Source of the DNA: Streptomyces shenzhenensis
GTDB taxonomy: Bacteria > Actinomycetota > Actinomycetes > Streptomycetales > Streptomycetaceae
Length of the DNA: 64,000 nucleotides
Assembly: GCF_021462265.1 (NCBI RefSeq)
Contig: NZ_JAJONF010000003.1
Span: 372,001-436,000 of the forward strand
Direction: 5' to 3'
The notes under the pieces were generated by a model, which was not told the origin of the DNA, did not search any database, and worked only from the letters and a program-made list of their open reading frames with translations. The position numbers and the translations under genes are program-made. This document shows positions 54,483-62,359 of this stretch, piece by piece; positions within the stretch are counted from its first letter, which is position 1, and each line of letters starts with the position of its first letter.

Positions 54483-54575
54483 TCAACAGCCCAAACAGCA
54501 ACAGCTACAGCGAGCACGGGCAGCACCGTGGGACCCGGCGGTGCGGGTCGAGGTGAATGCCAAGTTCGCGAGCAT
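54483..54575 (-). CDS. Cysteine-rich leader peptide (30 codons)
   Basis: The peptide is 30 residues long and starts at the ATG at 54575. It begins MLANLAFTSTRTAGSHGAAR and ends RCSCCCLGC, five Cys in its last nine residues. Four of the five Cys codons are TGT, unusual in a genome with strong third-position GC. There is no good ribosome binding site. TTGACA and a weak -10 are spaced so that transcription would begin on the A of the ATG, a leaderless mRNA. The stop is followed by a terminator hairpin and then cysteine dioxygenase. Polycysteine leaderless ORFs acting as cysteine attenuators are known in mycobacteria. It would be missed by ordinary gene callers. Confidence 0.7.
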   Translation of the reverse strand: MLANLAFTSTRTAGSHGAARARCSCCCLGC

Positions 54576-54582
54576 GCCCACA

Positions 54583-54611
54583 AGAACATCGGTTCACACC
54601 TCCCGTGTCAA
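54583..54611 (-). promoter_or_regulatory. Candidate promoter for the cysteine leader and dioxygenase
   Basis: TTGACA (54611-54606) matches the vegetative -35 perfectly. After 17 bases comes TGTTCT (54588-54583), a weak -10. Seven bases later is the ATG at 54575, so the transcript would be leaderless. Confidence 0.5.
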
Positions 54612-54892
54612 CTCGACGCCCGGTATGTGGGACACGGTTCACCTCATCCGGTCCATCTCGCAGCCGAAAGGTTTGCTCAGCGAGCACCCGGGACACATGG
54701 CGCACAACCGGGCGAGCGAGCCGCTTCGGAACGCGATCGAACATCTGGGCGTCCTTCTCCGTACAAGCTCTGTATGGGGCCGGAGGCCCGCGCGGGGCCG
54801 CGTCTGCATATCAAGGTTTATGCCGATTTGAACACTTTCCGCAGGGCCTTGGTTCCGCAGAGTGAATAACGGGCCCAATAGCAGATCTCGGC

Positions 54893-54922
54893 TTGACTCG
54901 CCCGGAGCAGCACACTTGTAAT
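54893..54922 (+). promoter_or_regulatory. Candidate whiB promoter
   Basis: TTGACT (54893-54898) and TGTAAT (54917-54922) are 18 bases apart, about 70 bases before the whiB ATG, in an AT-richer patch. whiB of S. coelicolor is reported to have two promoters; a second was not identified here. Confidence 0.45.
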
Positions 54923-54994
54923 TTCACTCGTGTCGTTCAGCCGAAATCGGTAACGGCCAGGCACGGGGACGTGAAAGACAGACGAGGGGCGCAC

Positions 54995-55258
54995 ATGACC
55001 GAGCTGGTGCAGCAACTGCTGGTCGACGACGCGGACGAGGAACTCGGCTGGCAGGAGCGCGCGCTGTGCGCCCAGACCGACCCCGAGTCCTTCTTCCCCG
55101 AGAAGGGCGGCTCCACCAGAGAGGCCAAGAAGGTCTGCCTCGCCTGCGAGGTGCGCTCCGAGTGCCTTGAGTACGCCCTCGCCAACGACGAGCGGTTCGG
55201 TATCTGGGGCGGACTCTCCGAGCGGGAGCGCCGCCGCCTCAAGAAGGCCGCCGTCTGA
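54995..55258 (+). CDS. whiB: WhiB sporulation regulator
   Basis: The 87-residue Wbl protein has four conserved Cys (ALCAQTDPESFF, then KKVCLACEVRSEC) that bind a [4Fe-4S] cluster, the turn motif GIWGG and the basic C-terminus SERERRRLKKAAV. As I remember it, the sequence is that of S. coelicolor WhiB, which works with WhiA to trigger sporulation septation. The start is the ATG at 54995 with GAGGGG upstream; the open frame extends further up without support. It is divergent from the cysteine dioxygenase leader. The gene for the large glycosyltransferase follows after 208 bases. Confidence 0.98.
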   Translation: MTELVQQLLVDDADEELGWQERALCAQTDPESFFPEKGGSTREAKKVCLACEVRSECLEYALANDERFGIWGGLSERERRRLKKAAV

Positions 55259-55466
55259 AGCGGACGCCGAGCCGGGTGTCCGAGCCGGACGTCCGCACAA
55301 CGCACACATCCGAGCTGCGCGAACGGCCCGTCGCCGGTGGGTTATCCACAGGCGGCGGGCCGTCGACATGCCCAGCCGATAGTGTGGGCGCTCGTCCGAG
55401 ACGCCTCGCCGCCACCAGCGGGCGCAGGAGTCCACCGCAGTCCATCGAACCGGGGCCCGTACCTCG

Positions 55467-58400
55467 ATGTCCGTGCACAGCCACACGGCAGCCCAAGAGA
55501 CGGCTGCCACAGCGGGGTTTGACCCAACCCGCCCGCCAGAGTTTCCGCGTCACGTGGTGACAGCGGTGCTCGTCTCCCACGACGGCGCCCGCTGGCTGCC
55601 CGACGCGCTCGCCGGGCTGCTTGGCCAGGAGCGCCCCGTGCAGTACGCGGTGGCGGCCGACACCGGCAGCGCGGACGACTCCGCCCAGCAGCTCACCGCG
55701 TCCCTCGGCGACGCGAACGTCCTGCACCTCGCCCGTCGCACCGGCTTCGGCCAGGCCGTCGAGGAGGCGAGCCGCACCGCGCCCGTCCTCACTCCGGACG
55801 ACCTGCCGTATCTGAAGCGGCCCAGCGGCTGGGACCCGGTCAACCGGCAGTGGCGCGACGACGCCTACGACATGCCCGAGCTGCCGTACGGCGAGCCGGT
55901 CCAGTGGCTGTGGCTGCTGCACGACGACTGCGCCCCGGAACCAGGCGCCCTGGCCCAGCTGCTGCGGGTCGTGGACAACGAGATGGAGCTGGGCCGCGAC
56001 GACGTGGCGGTCGTCGGCCCCAAGCTGCGCGGCTGGTACGACCGCAGGCAGCTGCTGGAGGTCGGTGTCACCATCGCCAACTCCGGCCGCCGCTGGACCG
56101 GCCTGGACCGCCGTGAGCAGGACCAGGGCCAGCACGACCACGTCCGGCCGGTGCTCTCCGTCTCCACCGCCGGCATGCTGATCCGCCGCGACGTCTTCGA
56201 GGAGCTCGGCGGCTTCGACCGCCGGCTGCCCCTGATGCGCGACGACGTCGACCTGTGCTGGCGCGCGACCAACGCGGGCCACCGCGTCCTGATCGCTCCC
56301 GAGGCCGTCGTACGGCACGCCGAGGCCGCTTCCCGCGAGCGCCGCACCGTCGACTGCGCCGGCCGTACCAGCGCCTCCCCGCACAAGGTCGACAAGGCCG
56401 GCGCCATCTACACCCTGCTGGTCAACGCCCGTACGGCCGCGCTGCCCTGGATCATGCTCCGGCTGGTCCTCGGCACCCTGCTGCGCACCGTCGCCTACCT
56501 CGTCGGCAAGGTGCCGGGGCAGGCCCTCGACGAGATCCGCGGCCTGCTGGGCACCCTGCTGCGGCCCGAGCGGATCATCGCCGGGCGGCGCAGGCGCGGC
56601 CGCTCCCAGCTCGACAAGGGCGAGCTGCGCCCCCTGTTCCCGCCGCCCGGCGCCACCGTCCGGGCGACCGTCGAGCAGGTCGCGGGCAACCTCTTCGGCG
56701 GCGACGACGAGATCTCCGCGGCCGGCCGGCACGGCGGTGCCGTCGAGTCCGGGCCCGGCGGCGACGACGCCGAGTTCCTGGAGATCGAGCAGTTCGCCCG
56801 CCTCAGGCGCATCGCCCGCAAGCCGGGCCCGGTGCTCTTCCTGGTGCTGCTGCTGATCTCGCTGGCCGCCTGCCGCGCCCTGCTCGGCTCCGGCGCGCTC
56901 GCGGGCGGCGCCCTGCTGCCCGCCCCGGACACCGCGGGCGAGCTGTGGTCGCGCTACCTGGACGCCTGGCACGCGGTCGGCGCCGGCGGCACCCCGGCCG
57001 CACCGCCGTACCTCGCGATCGTCGCCGCGCTGGCCTCCCTGCTGTTCGGCTCGACCGGGCTCGCGGTCACCGTGCTGCTGGTCGCCTCGGTACCGCTGGC
57101 CGGATTCACCGCCTACTTCGCCTCCCGCCCGCTGGTCACCTCCCGGCTGCTGCGCGCCTGGGCGGCCATCGCCTACGCCTTCCTGCCCGCCGCCACCGGC
57201 GCCCTCGCGGGCGGCCGCATCGGCACCGCCGTCCTCGCGATCCTGCTGCCGCTGATCGCCCGCGCCGGCATCGCGGCCAGCGGCCTCGCGAACTCCTCCG
57301 GAACACGCGGCAGCTGGCGCGCCAGCTGGGCGTACGCGCTGCTGCTGACCATCACCACCGCGTTCACGCCGATCGTCTGGCCCATCGCCCTGGTCCTCGG
57401 GCTCGCCGTGCTCGCCGTCCGCCGCTCCGACCTCGTCGCCTCCGGCCTGCGGCTGCTGGCCCAGCTCGGGACCCCGCTGCTGGTCCTCGCCCCCTGGTCG
57501 CTGACCCTGCTGCCGTTCGGCTTCTTCAAGGAGGCCGGGCTGGAGTACGGCTCCTCGGCCGCCTCCGCCCTCGACCTGCTCGGCGCCAGCCCGGGCGGCC
57601 CCGGCACGGTCGACGGGCTGATGCTCATCGGTGTCGTGCTGGCCGCGCTCGCCGCCCTGCTGCGCTCCGAGCGCCAGTCGGCGGTCCGCACCGCCTGGGC
57701 GGTCGCCCTGGTCGGCCTGGTCTTCGCGGTGCTGTCCAACCAGTCCGCCTGGGCCGGCCCCGCGACCCTCGTCTACGGCGTCGCCATCCTGTCCGCCGCC
57801 GCGCTCGGCGCGGACGGGGCGCGCTCGCGGGTCGCCGAGCAGAGCTTTGGCTGGCGCCAGCCGGTGGCCGCGCTGATCGCCTTCGCCTCCGCCGCGGGTC
57901 CGCTGCTGCTCGCCGCGGGCTGGATGCTCGCGGGCGCCGACGGCCCGGTCGAACGGCGCGACCCGAGCCAGGTGCCCGCGTTCGTCGCCGAGGACAGCAC
58001 CACCACCGACCAGGTCCGCACCCTCGTCCTCGACAGCGACAGCACCGCGCGCGTGAGCTACATGCTGGTGCGCGGTTCCGGCGCCCGCATGGGAGACGCC
58101 GAGGTGGCCACCGCCGACGGCGAGAACGCCAAGCTCGACAAGGTGGTCGCCAACCTGGTCGCGGGCTCCGGCGCCGACCAGGCCGACGAGCTCGGCGGGT
58201 TCGCGGTGCGCTACGTCCTCGTCCACAAGGGCGCGCCGCGCGACATCACGCGCGTGCTGGACGCCACGCCCGGCCTGTCCCGGCTCAGCCAGCAGAACGG
58301 CGGCGCCCTGTGGCGCGTCGACCGGCAGGTCTCCCGCGCGACCATCGTCTCGGCGAACGGCTCCGGCACCCCCGACTCCGTGCCCGCCGGACCCGTCGAC

Positions 58401-59186
58401 ATCCACACCACCGTCCCGACCGGCGCCGACGGCCGCGTCCTGCGCCTGGCCGACTCGGCCTCCCCGGGCTGGACGGCCACCCTGGACGGCAAGCCGCTCA
58501 CCCGCACCACCGTCGACGGCTGGGCCCAGGGCTTCCAGCTCCCCGCCTCCGGCGGGACGCTGGACGTCACCTACGACACGCCGATCACCCACACCGCCTG
58601 GCTGTGGGCGCAGGGCGCGCTCGCCGTCGTCCTGATCGTCCTCGCCCTCCCCGGCCGCCGCCGCGACGTCGACGACGACCTCCCCGAGGAGCAGCCGATC
58701 CCCGCCCAGCCCGTCGAGGGCGAGGGCCGCCGCGCCCGCCGCCTGCGCGCCCAGGCGGAGGCCGAGGAGGAGTTCCAGGAGGCCTCGGAGACCCCGGAGG
58801 ACACCGGCTTCCCGGCCGCCGAGGAGGAGCAGCCCGCGGTCGCGGTCCCGCACCAGCAGTCGTACGACATGGGGGTCCCCCAGGGCGAGGACGGCCGAGC
58901 CTGGGGAAGTGACCCGGCCTCCTACCCGGCGGCCGACGGCTACGACACCGGCTACGCCGACCAGTACCAGGGCGACGGCACCGGCCAGTACCAGACCGGC
59001 GGCTACGACCAGCAGACGTACGACCCGTACCAGACCGGACAGTACGACCCGTACGCCTACGGCGGACAGCAGGGGCAGACGGCGTACGACCCGACGTACC
59101 AGCAGGGCTACGACCCCGCCTATGACCCGGCCGCCCAGCACCACCACGGCACCGGCGGCGAGCACCACGACGGGAGCCAGCAGTGA
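55467..59186 (+). CDS. Very large membrane family 2 glycosyltransferase
   Basis: The 1239-residue protein has an N-terminal GT2 domain at about 30-280 (VTAVLVSHDGARWLPDALAG, LLHDDCAPEPGA, MRDDVDLCWRATNAGHRVLI). About ten membrane helices follow between ~330 and ~830, then an extracellular beta-rich domain (residues ~860-1030). A further helix lies at ~1046-1064 (LWAQGALAVVLIVLALPG), and a ~170-residue tail ends the protein. The tail is acidic, then Tyr/Gln/Gly/Asp-rich (YDPYQTGQYDPYAYGGQQG), like a prion-like domain. It contains a translated interspersed repeat (58871-58908). The next gene overlaps its stop (GTGA). It probably builds a wall or lipid-linked glycan. Confidence 0.92.
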   Translation: MSVHSHTAAQETAATAGFDPTRPPEFPRHVVTAVLVSHDGARWLPDALAGLLGQERPVQYAVAADTGSADDSAQQLTASLGDANVLHLARRTGFGQAVEEASRTAPVLTPDDLPYLKRPSGWDPVNRQWRDDAYDMPELPYGEPVQWLWLLHDDCAPEPGALAQLLRVVDNEMELGRDDVAVVGPKLRGWYDRRQLLEVGVTIANSGRRWTGLDRREQDQGQHDHVRPVLSVSTAGMLIRRDVFEELGGFDRRLPLMRDDVDLCWRATNAGHRVLIAPEAVVRHAEAASRERRTVDCAGRTSASPHKVDKAGAIYTLLVNARTAALPWIMLRLVLGTLLRTVAYLVGKVPGQALDEIRGLLGTLLRPERIIAGRRRRGRSQLDKGELRPLFPPPGATVRATVEQVAGNLFGGDDEISAAGRHGGAVESGPGGDDAEFLEIEQFARLRRIARKPGPVLFLVLLLISLAACRALLGSGALAGGALLPAPDTAGELWSRYLDAWHAVGAGGTPAAPPYLAIVAALASLLFGSTGLAVTVLLVASVPLAGFTAYFASRPLVTSRLLRAWAAIAYAFLPAATGALAGGRIGTAVLAILLPLIARAGIAASGLANSSGTRGSWRASWAYALLLTITTAFTPIVWPIALVLGLAVLAVRRSDLVASGLRLLAQLGTPLLVLAPWSLTLLPFGFFKEAGLEYGSSAASALDLLGASPGGPGTVDGLMLIGVVLAALAALLRSERQSAVRTAWAVALVGLVFAVLSNQSAWAGPATLVYGVAILSAAALGADGARSRVAEQSFGWRQPVAALIAFASAAGPLLLAAGWMLAGADGPVERRDPSQVPAFVAEDSTTTDQVRTLVLDSDSTARVSYMLVRGSGARMGDAEVATADGENAKLDKVVANLVAGSGADQADELGGFAVRYVLVHKGAPRDITRVLDATPGLSRLSQQNGGALWRVDRQVSRATIVSANGSGTPDSVPAGPVDIHTTVPTGADGRVLRLADSASPGWTATLDGKPLTRTTVDGWAQGFQLPASGGTLDVTYDTPITHTAWLWAQGALAVVLIVLALPGRRRDVDDDLPEEQPIPAQPVEGEGRRARRLRAQAEAEEEFQEASETPEDTGFPAAEEEQPAVAVPHQQSYDMGVPQGEDGRAWGSDPASYPAADGYDTGYADQYQGDGTGQYQTGGYDQQTYDPYQTGQYDPYAYGGQQGQTAYDPTYQQGYDPAYDPAAQHHHGTGGEHHDGSQQ
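58871..58908. repeat. Interspersed palindromic repeat translated in glycosyltransferase
   Basis: tgggggtcccccagggcgag, then gacggccgagcctgggga is the same family as the copies at 11494-11533 and 26257-26286. It encodes about 13 residues (MGVPQGEDGRAWG) in the disordered tail. Confidence 0.55.
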
Positions 59187-60673
59187 ACCGCACCACCCTG
59201 TCCCTGCTCGCCGGTACGGCCGCCCTCGCGGCGGTCACCGGGTTCGCCGCGATCGACCCGCCGGCCGCCGCCCCCGCGCATCCTGCCGAGGCGGCCGCCC
59301 AGCTGCCCGTGGAGCGCACCACGCTGCTGTGCCCGGCGCCCAGCCTGTCCGACATCGCCGACACCTCGTACACGTCGTTCACGCCCGTCACCCAGGGCAC
59401 CACGAGCGACGGCAAGGCCCAACTCCAGGCCGCCACCGAACAGTCGGCGGACGGGACCGGCGGGGGCAAGAAGAAGGCCGCCAAGGCCGTGCTCACCCCC
59501 AGGGTGCCCGGCACCCCGGCCACCGGGGACACCTCCGGTGCCGACGGGCCCGCCTACGTCGGCACCGCCGAGGGCAAGTACGCCCCCGGCTGGACGGTCC
59601 AGGAGACCACCGAGGTCGCCGCGGGCACCGGGCGCGGCCTCCAGGGGGTCACCTGCACGGCGGCCGACACCGACTTCTGGTTCCCCGGTGCCAGCACCGC
59701 TTCCAGCCGCACGGACTACGTGCACCTCACCAACCCCGACGACAGCGCCGCCGTGGTCGACGTCGAGCTGTACGGCAAGGACGGCCAGCTCAAGTCCTCG
59801 GTGGGGGAGGGCATCACGGTCCAGCCGCATGCGAGCGAGCCGGTCCTGCTGTCCACGCTCACCGAGGAGAAGCAGACCGACCTGACCGTGCACGTGAGCG
59901 TGCGCAGCGGCCGGGTCGGCGCCAGCGTGCAGGCCCTGGACGACAAGTCCGGCGGCGACTGGCTGGCCGCCAGCGCCGACCCGTCCGGCAGCCTGGTGCT
60001 GCCCGGCATCCCCAAGGACGCCACCGACGTCCGGCTGATCGCCTTCACCACCGGTGACAGCGACGCGGACCTGAAGGTGCGCCTCGCCTCCCCGGACGGC
60101 ACGATCACCCCGGCCGGTCACGAGACGCTGCACGTGAAGTCGGGCATGACCACCGCGACCGACCTCGGCGACGTCACGCGCGGCGAGGCGGGCTCGCTGA
60201 TCCTCACGCCCAGCGACCAGTCGGTCCCGGTGGTGGCCGCCCTGCGCGTCACCCGCGGCAAGGGCAGCGACCAGGAGACCGCGTACATCCCGGCCACCGC
60301 GCCGGTCGGCACGCGCGCGACGTCCGCGGACAACAGCGGCAAGGGCAGCACCCTCTCCCTGACCGCGCCCACCGGGACCGCCCAGGTCAAGGTGACGGCG
60401 TCGGCGGGCACCGGCGGCGGCACGGCGGTGTCCAAGACGTTCACGATCAAGTCCGGCACCACCCAGAACGTCGACGCCCCGGTGCCGTCCGGTCTGAAGG
60501 GCACCTACGCCCTGACCGTGGAGACGGTCTCCGGTGGTCCGGTCTACGGCGCCCGCACCCTGGCGGCCACCGAGGAGGGCGTCCCGGGCTTCACGATCCA
60601 GACCCTCCCGGACGACCGGGGCACGGTGGCCGTACCGGAGGCGGACCAGGACGTGGCGGTGCTGCAGAAGTAG
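59183..60673 (+). CDS. DUF5719-family secreted protein
   Basis: The 496-residue protein starts on a GTG overlapping the glycosyltransferase stop and has a signal peptide (LSLLAGTAALAAVTGFAAID). The mature part is beta-rich with repeated Ig-like segments (DYVHLTNPDDSAAVVDVELY, RVGASVQALDDKSGGDWLAA, LTLTAPTGTAQVKVTASAG-like strands). It fits the DUF5719 family, encoded beside the large glycosyltransferase in actinobacteria. Two Cys (CPAP, VTCTAAD) may form a disulfide. It is probably an extracytoplasmic partner of the glycosyltransferase. The function is unknown. Confidence 0.82.
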   Translation: MNRTTLSLLAGTAALAAVTGFAAIDPPAAAPAHPAEAAAQLPVERTTLLCPAPSLSDIADTSYTSFTPVTQGTTSDGKAQLQAATEQSADGTGGGKKKAAKAVLTPRVPGTPATGDTSGADGPAYVGTAEGKYAPGWTVQETTEVAAGTGRGLQGVTCTAADTDFWFPGASTASSRTDYVHLTNPDDSAAVVDVELYGKDGQLKSSVGEGITVQPHASEPVLLSTLTEEKQTDLTVHVSVRSGRVGASVQALDDKSGGDWLAASADPSGSLVLPGIPKDATDVRLIAFTTGDSDADLKVRLASPDGTITPAGHETLHVKSGMTTATDLGDVTRGEAGSLILTPSDQSVPVVAALRVTRGKGSDQETAYIPATAPVGTRATSADNSGKGSTLSLTAPTGTAQVKVTASAGTGGGTAVSKTFTIKSGTTQNVDAPVPSGLKGTYALTVETVSGGPVYGARTLAATEEGVPGFTIQTLPDDRGTVAVPEADQDVAVLQK

Positions 60674-60696
60674 TGGCGGGCGGGGGTGCCGGGGGC

Positions 60697-61152
60697 TCAG
60701 TCCTCGCCGTAGCGGGGATCGACCGTCTCCGGGGTGAGGCCGAGCAGCTCGGCGACCTGCTCCACCACGACCTCGTGCACCAGCGCGCCCCGCTCGTCGC
60801 GCCCCTTGGTGCGGATCTCGACGGGCCGCCGGTAGACGACCACGCGCGCCCGTCGGCCGTCGCCCGCGGGGATGGTGCCGCCCAGCGGCACCGCGTCGTC
60901 GCTCCAGGTCTCCGCGTGCCGGTCCTGGAGCCGGGGGACCTCCAGGACCAGGAAATCGATGTCGGCGAGCTGCGGCCAGCGCCGCTCCAGGCGCTCCACG
61001 GAGTCCTGCACCAGGTCCGCGAACACATCGGCGCGGCTCGCGGCCAGTGGCACCTGGGGTGGTGCGATCGGCCCGCGCATGCCCCGACCGTGGCGATCGC
61101 GTCGACGAGGCCCGGGGCCGGCGGCACGGGGCGGTACACGGTTGTCCATCAC
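60697..61152 (-). CDS. Metallopeptidase-family (zincin-like) protein with incomplete HExxH
   Basis: The protein has ~150 residues (GTG 61152 or ATG 61149). The N-terminus is basic and disordered (RAAGPGPRRRDRHGRG), then a compact domain follows: VFADLVQDSVERLERRWPQL, ADIDFLVLEVPRL, VVVYRRPVEIRTKGRDERGA, LVHEVVVEQVAELLGLTP. This is the small actinobacterial metallopeptidase family found next to DUF3499 and whiB. In active members the helix carries HExxH; here it is HEVVVEQ, with the second His missing, so zinc peptidase activity is unlikely unless another residue substitutes. It is convergent with DUF5719. Confidence 0.8.
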   Translation of the reverse strand: MMDNRVPPRAAGPGPRRRDRHGRGMRGPIAPPQVPLAASRADVFADLVQDSVERLERRWPQLADIDFLVLEVPRLQDRHAETWSDDAVPLGGTIPAGDGRRARVVVYRRPVEIRTKGRDERGALVHEVVVEQVAELLGLTPETVDPRYGED

Positions 61153-61478
61153 TGGTGAAGCCTAGTCCCCGCAGCCTCCCGCCGCGCCGCTGCACGCACC
61201 GACACCGTCCGGTGGGGCATGCCGCAGGACGACCGTTCCAGCCAAGGCCGGGCTCGTTTCCGTATCTCTACGAGACCGGCCGGCTCAAGGCAATTGACGT
61301 TGTTTGTACCGACTCATGACCGGATGCGATGCCGGCCATGACCCCGGCCCAGGTCTTCCGCACAGGTCAACAGGGCGTGTCAGGAGGGGAGTGTGGGGCG
61401 TTTCACAGTACGACACGGTGGAGTGACCTGGGGCAGAGTCGTCGCGGCCCGCTCAAGAGTGCGGTACCGTCCAACGTC
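61153..61478. other. Divergent intergenic region, metallopeptidase-like / DUF3499
   Basis: This 326-base gap has TTGACG (61294-61299) in an AT-richer patch with no convincing -10 at 17-18 bases, and GGTACCGT at about 61461-61468 just before DUF3499. No gene is supported. Confidence 0.4.
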
Positions 61479-61853
61479 GTGAGCCCTGTACGTCGCTGTT
61501 CGCGAACCGCCTGCGGCCGACCCGCCGTTGCGACGCTGACGTACGTCTACGCCGACTCGACCGCGGTCCTCGGCCCGCTCGCCACCTACGCCGAACCCCA
61601 CTGCTACGACCTGTGCGCCGAGCACTCCGAGCGCCTCACCGCCCCGCGCGGCTGGGAGGTCGTACGGCTCCTCGACAGCTCCGCTCCCGCGCGGCCGAGC
61701 GGGGACGACCTGGAAGCACTCGCCAACGCGGTGCGCGAGGCGGCCCGCCCCCAGGAGCGGGCGGCCAAGGCGGCCGGCGGCGGCCGTGGCGCGGACCCGA
61801 TGGAGGTCGCACGGCGCGGCCACCTGCGGGTGCTGCGGTCACCGGACGACTGA
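61479..61853 (+). CDS. DUF3499 family protein
   Basis: The 124-residue protein starts at GTG 61479. Cys pairs RRCSRTACGRPA and CYDLCAEHSERL suggest a small zinc-binding domain at about residues 5-55. A proline/acidic helix linker and a basic C-terminal end (MEVARRGHLRVLRSPDD) follow. This is the actinobacterial DUF3499 family, conserved between whiB/metallopeptidase and phosphomannomutase genes in both Streptomyces and mycobacteria. The function is unknown. Confidence 0.87.
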   Translation: MSPVRRCSRTACGRPAVATLTYVYADSTAVLGPLATYAEPHCYDLCAEHSERLTAPRGWEVVRLLDSSAPARPSGDDLEALANAVREAARPQERAAKAAGGGRGADPMEVARRGHLRVLRSPDD

Positions 61854-62359
61854 CGGCGCGGCGACAGCCGACGTCCAGCGGCGAACCGTTCCTTCGTGTG
61901 CCGCACGCGCGCCTGCGTCCCGTTCACCCCGATCACCGAGGCCTTCACGATCATCCGGATTCCGCCGGTCGAGAACCGGTCGCTTGGCGGACCGGGGCCA
62001 CGAGCGGACCGGGGCCACGACCGGTCCTCCCCGGACGTCGTCAACCGGAAGGGCGAACCGGTCGGAGGAAATCTCTCACCCTTCCCGATGTCACCAGGGC
62101 GGCCGTCCCGCGCGGGCACGCGCCCGTGGTGGCCGCGGAACGGGCGGCGACCGCGCGGGAGCCGCTGTCCCGGCCGTCGGCGAGCGGGACCGGCCCCGAC
62201 CGCTCAGCCCTCGGCCCCTGCCGACAGCGGTCGGCAGGGTCGGACGGCCGCAGATCACCGCCGGCGGCCCGCCGGGCGTCCGCCGGGGGCTCCCGCGTCG
62301 GTCCCGCACCCGGGACAGGTAGTTTGGGGCGACCGTGAGGATTCCTGGAGGGCTGGCCG
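61854..62359. other. Intergenic region, 506 bases, with 17-base tandem duplication
   Basis: Two perfect 17-base units gcggaccggggccacga lie at 61987-62003 and 62004-62020. Open frames here lack ribosome binding sites and known motifs. The final GGAGG belongs to the phosphomannomutase gene. I see no gene. Confidence 0.5.

Noticed and set aside
54505..54744. A 79-codon minus-strand frame ending RCCPCSL, overlapping the cysteine leader
   Set aside because: Also Cys-rich at its end, but it is another reading of the same DNA. The 54483-54575 frame has an ATG at the expected transcription start and five Cys in its last nine residues. The 79-codon start has no promoter or ribosome binding site.
55239..59168. 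A 1309-codon open frame on the minus strand opposite the large glycosyltransferase
   Set aside because: The plus-strand gene has clear GT2 motifs and membrane helices; the antisense product is low-complexity Gly/Ala/Arg.
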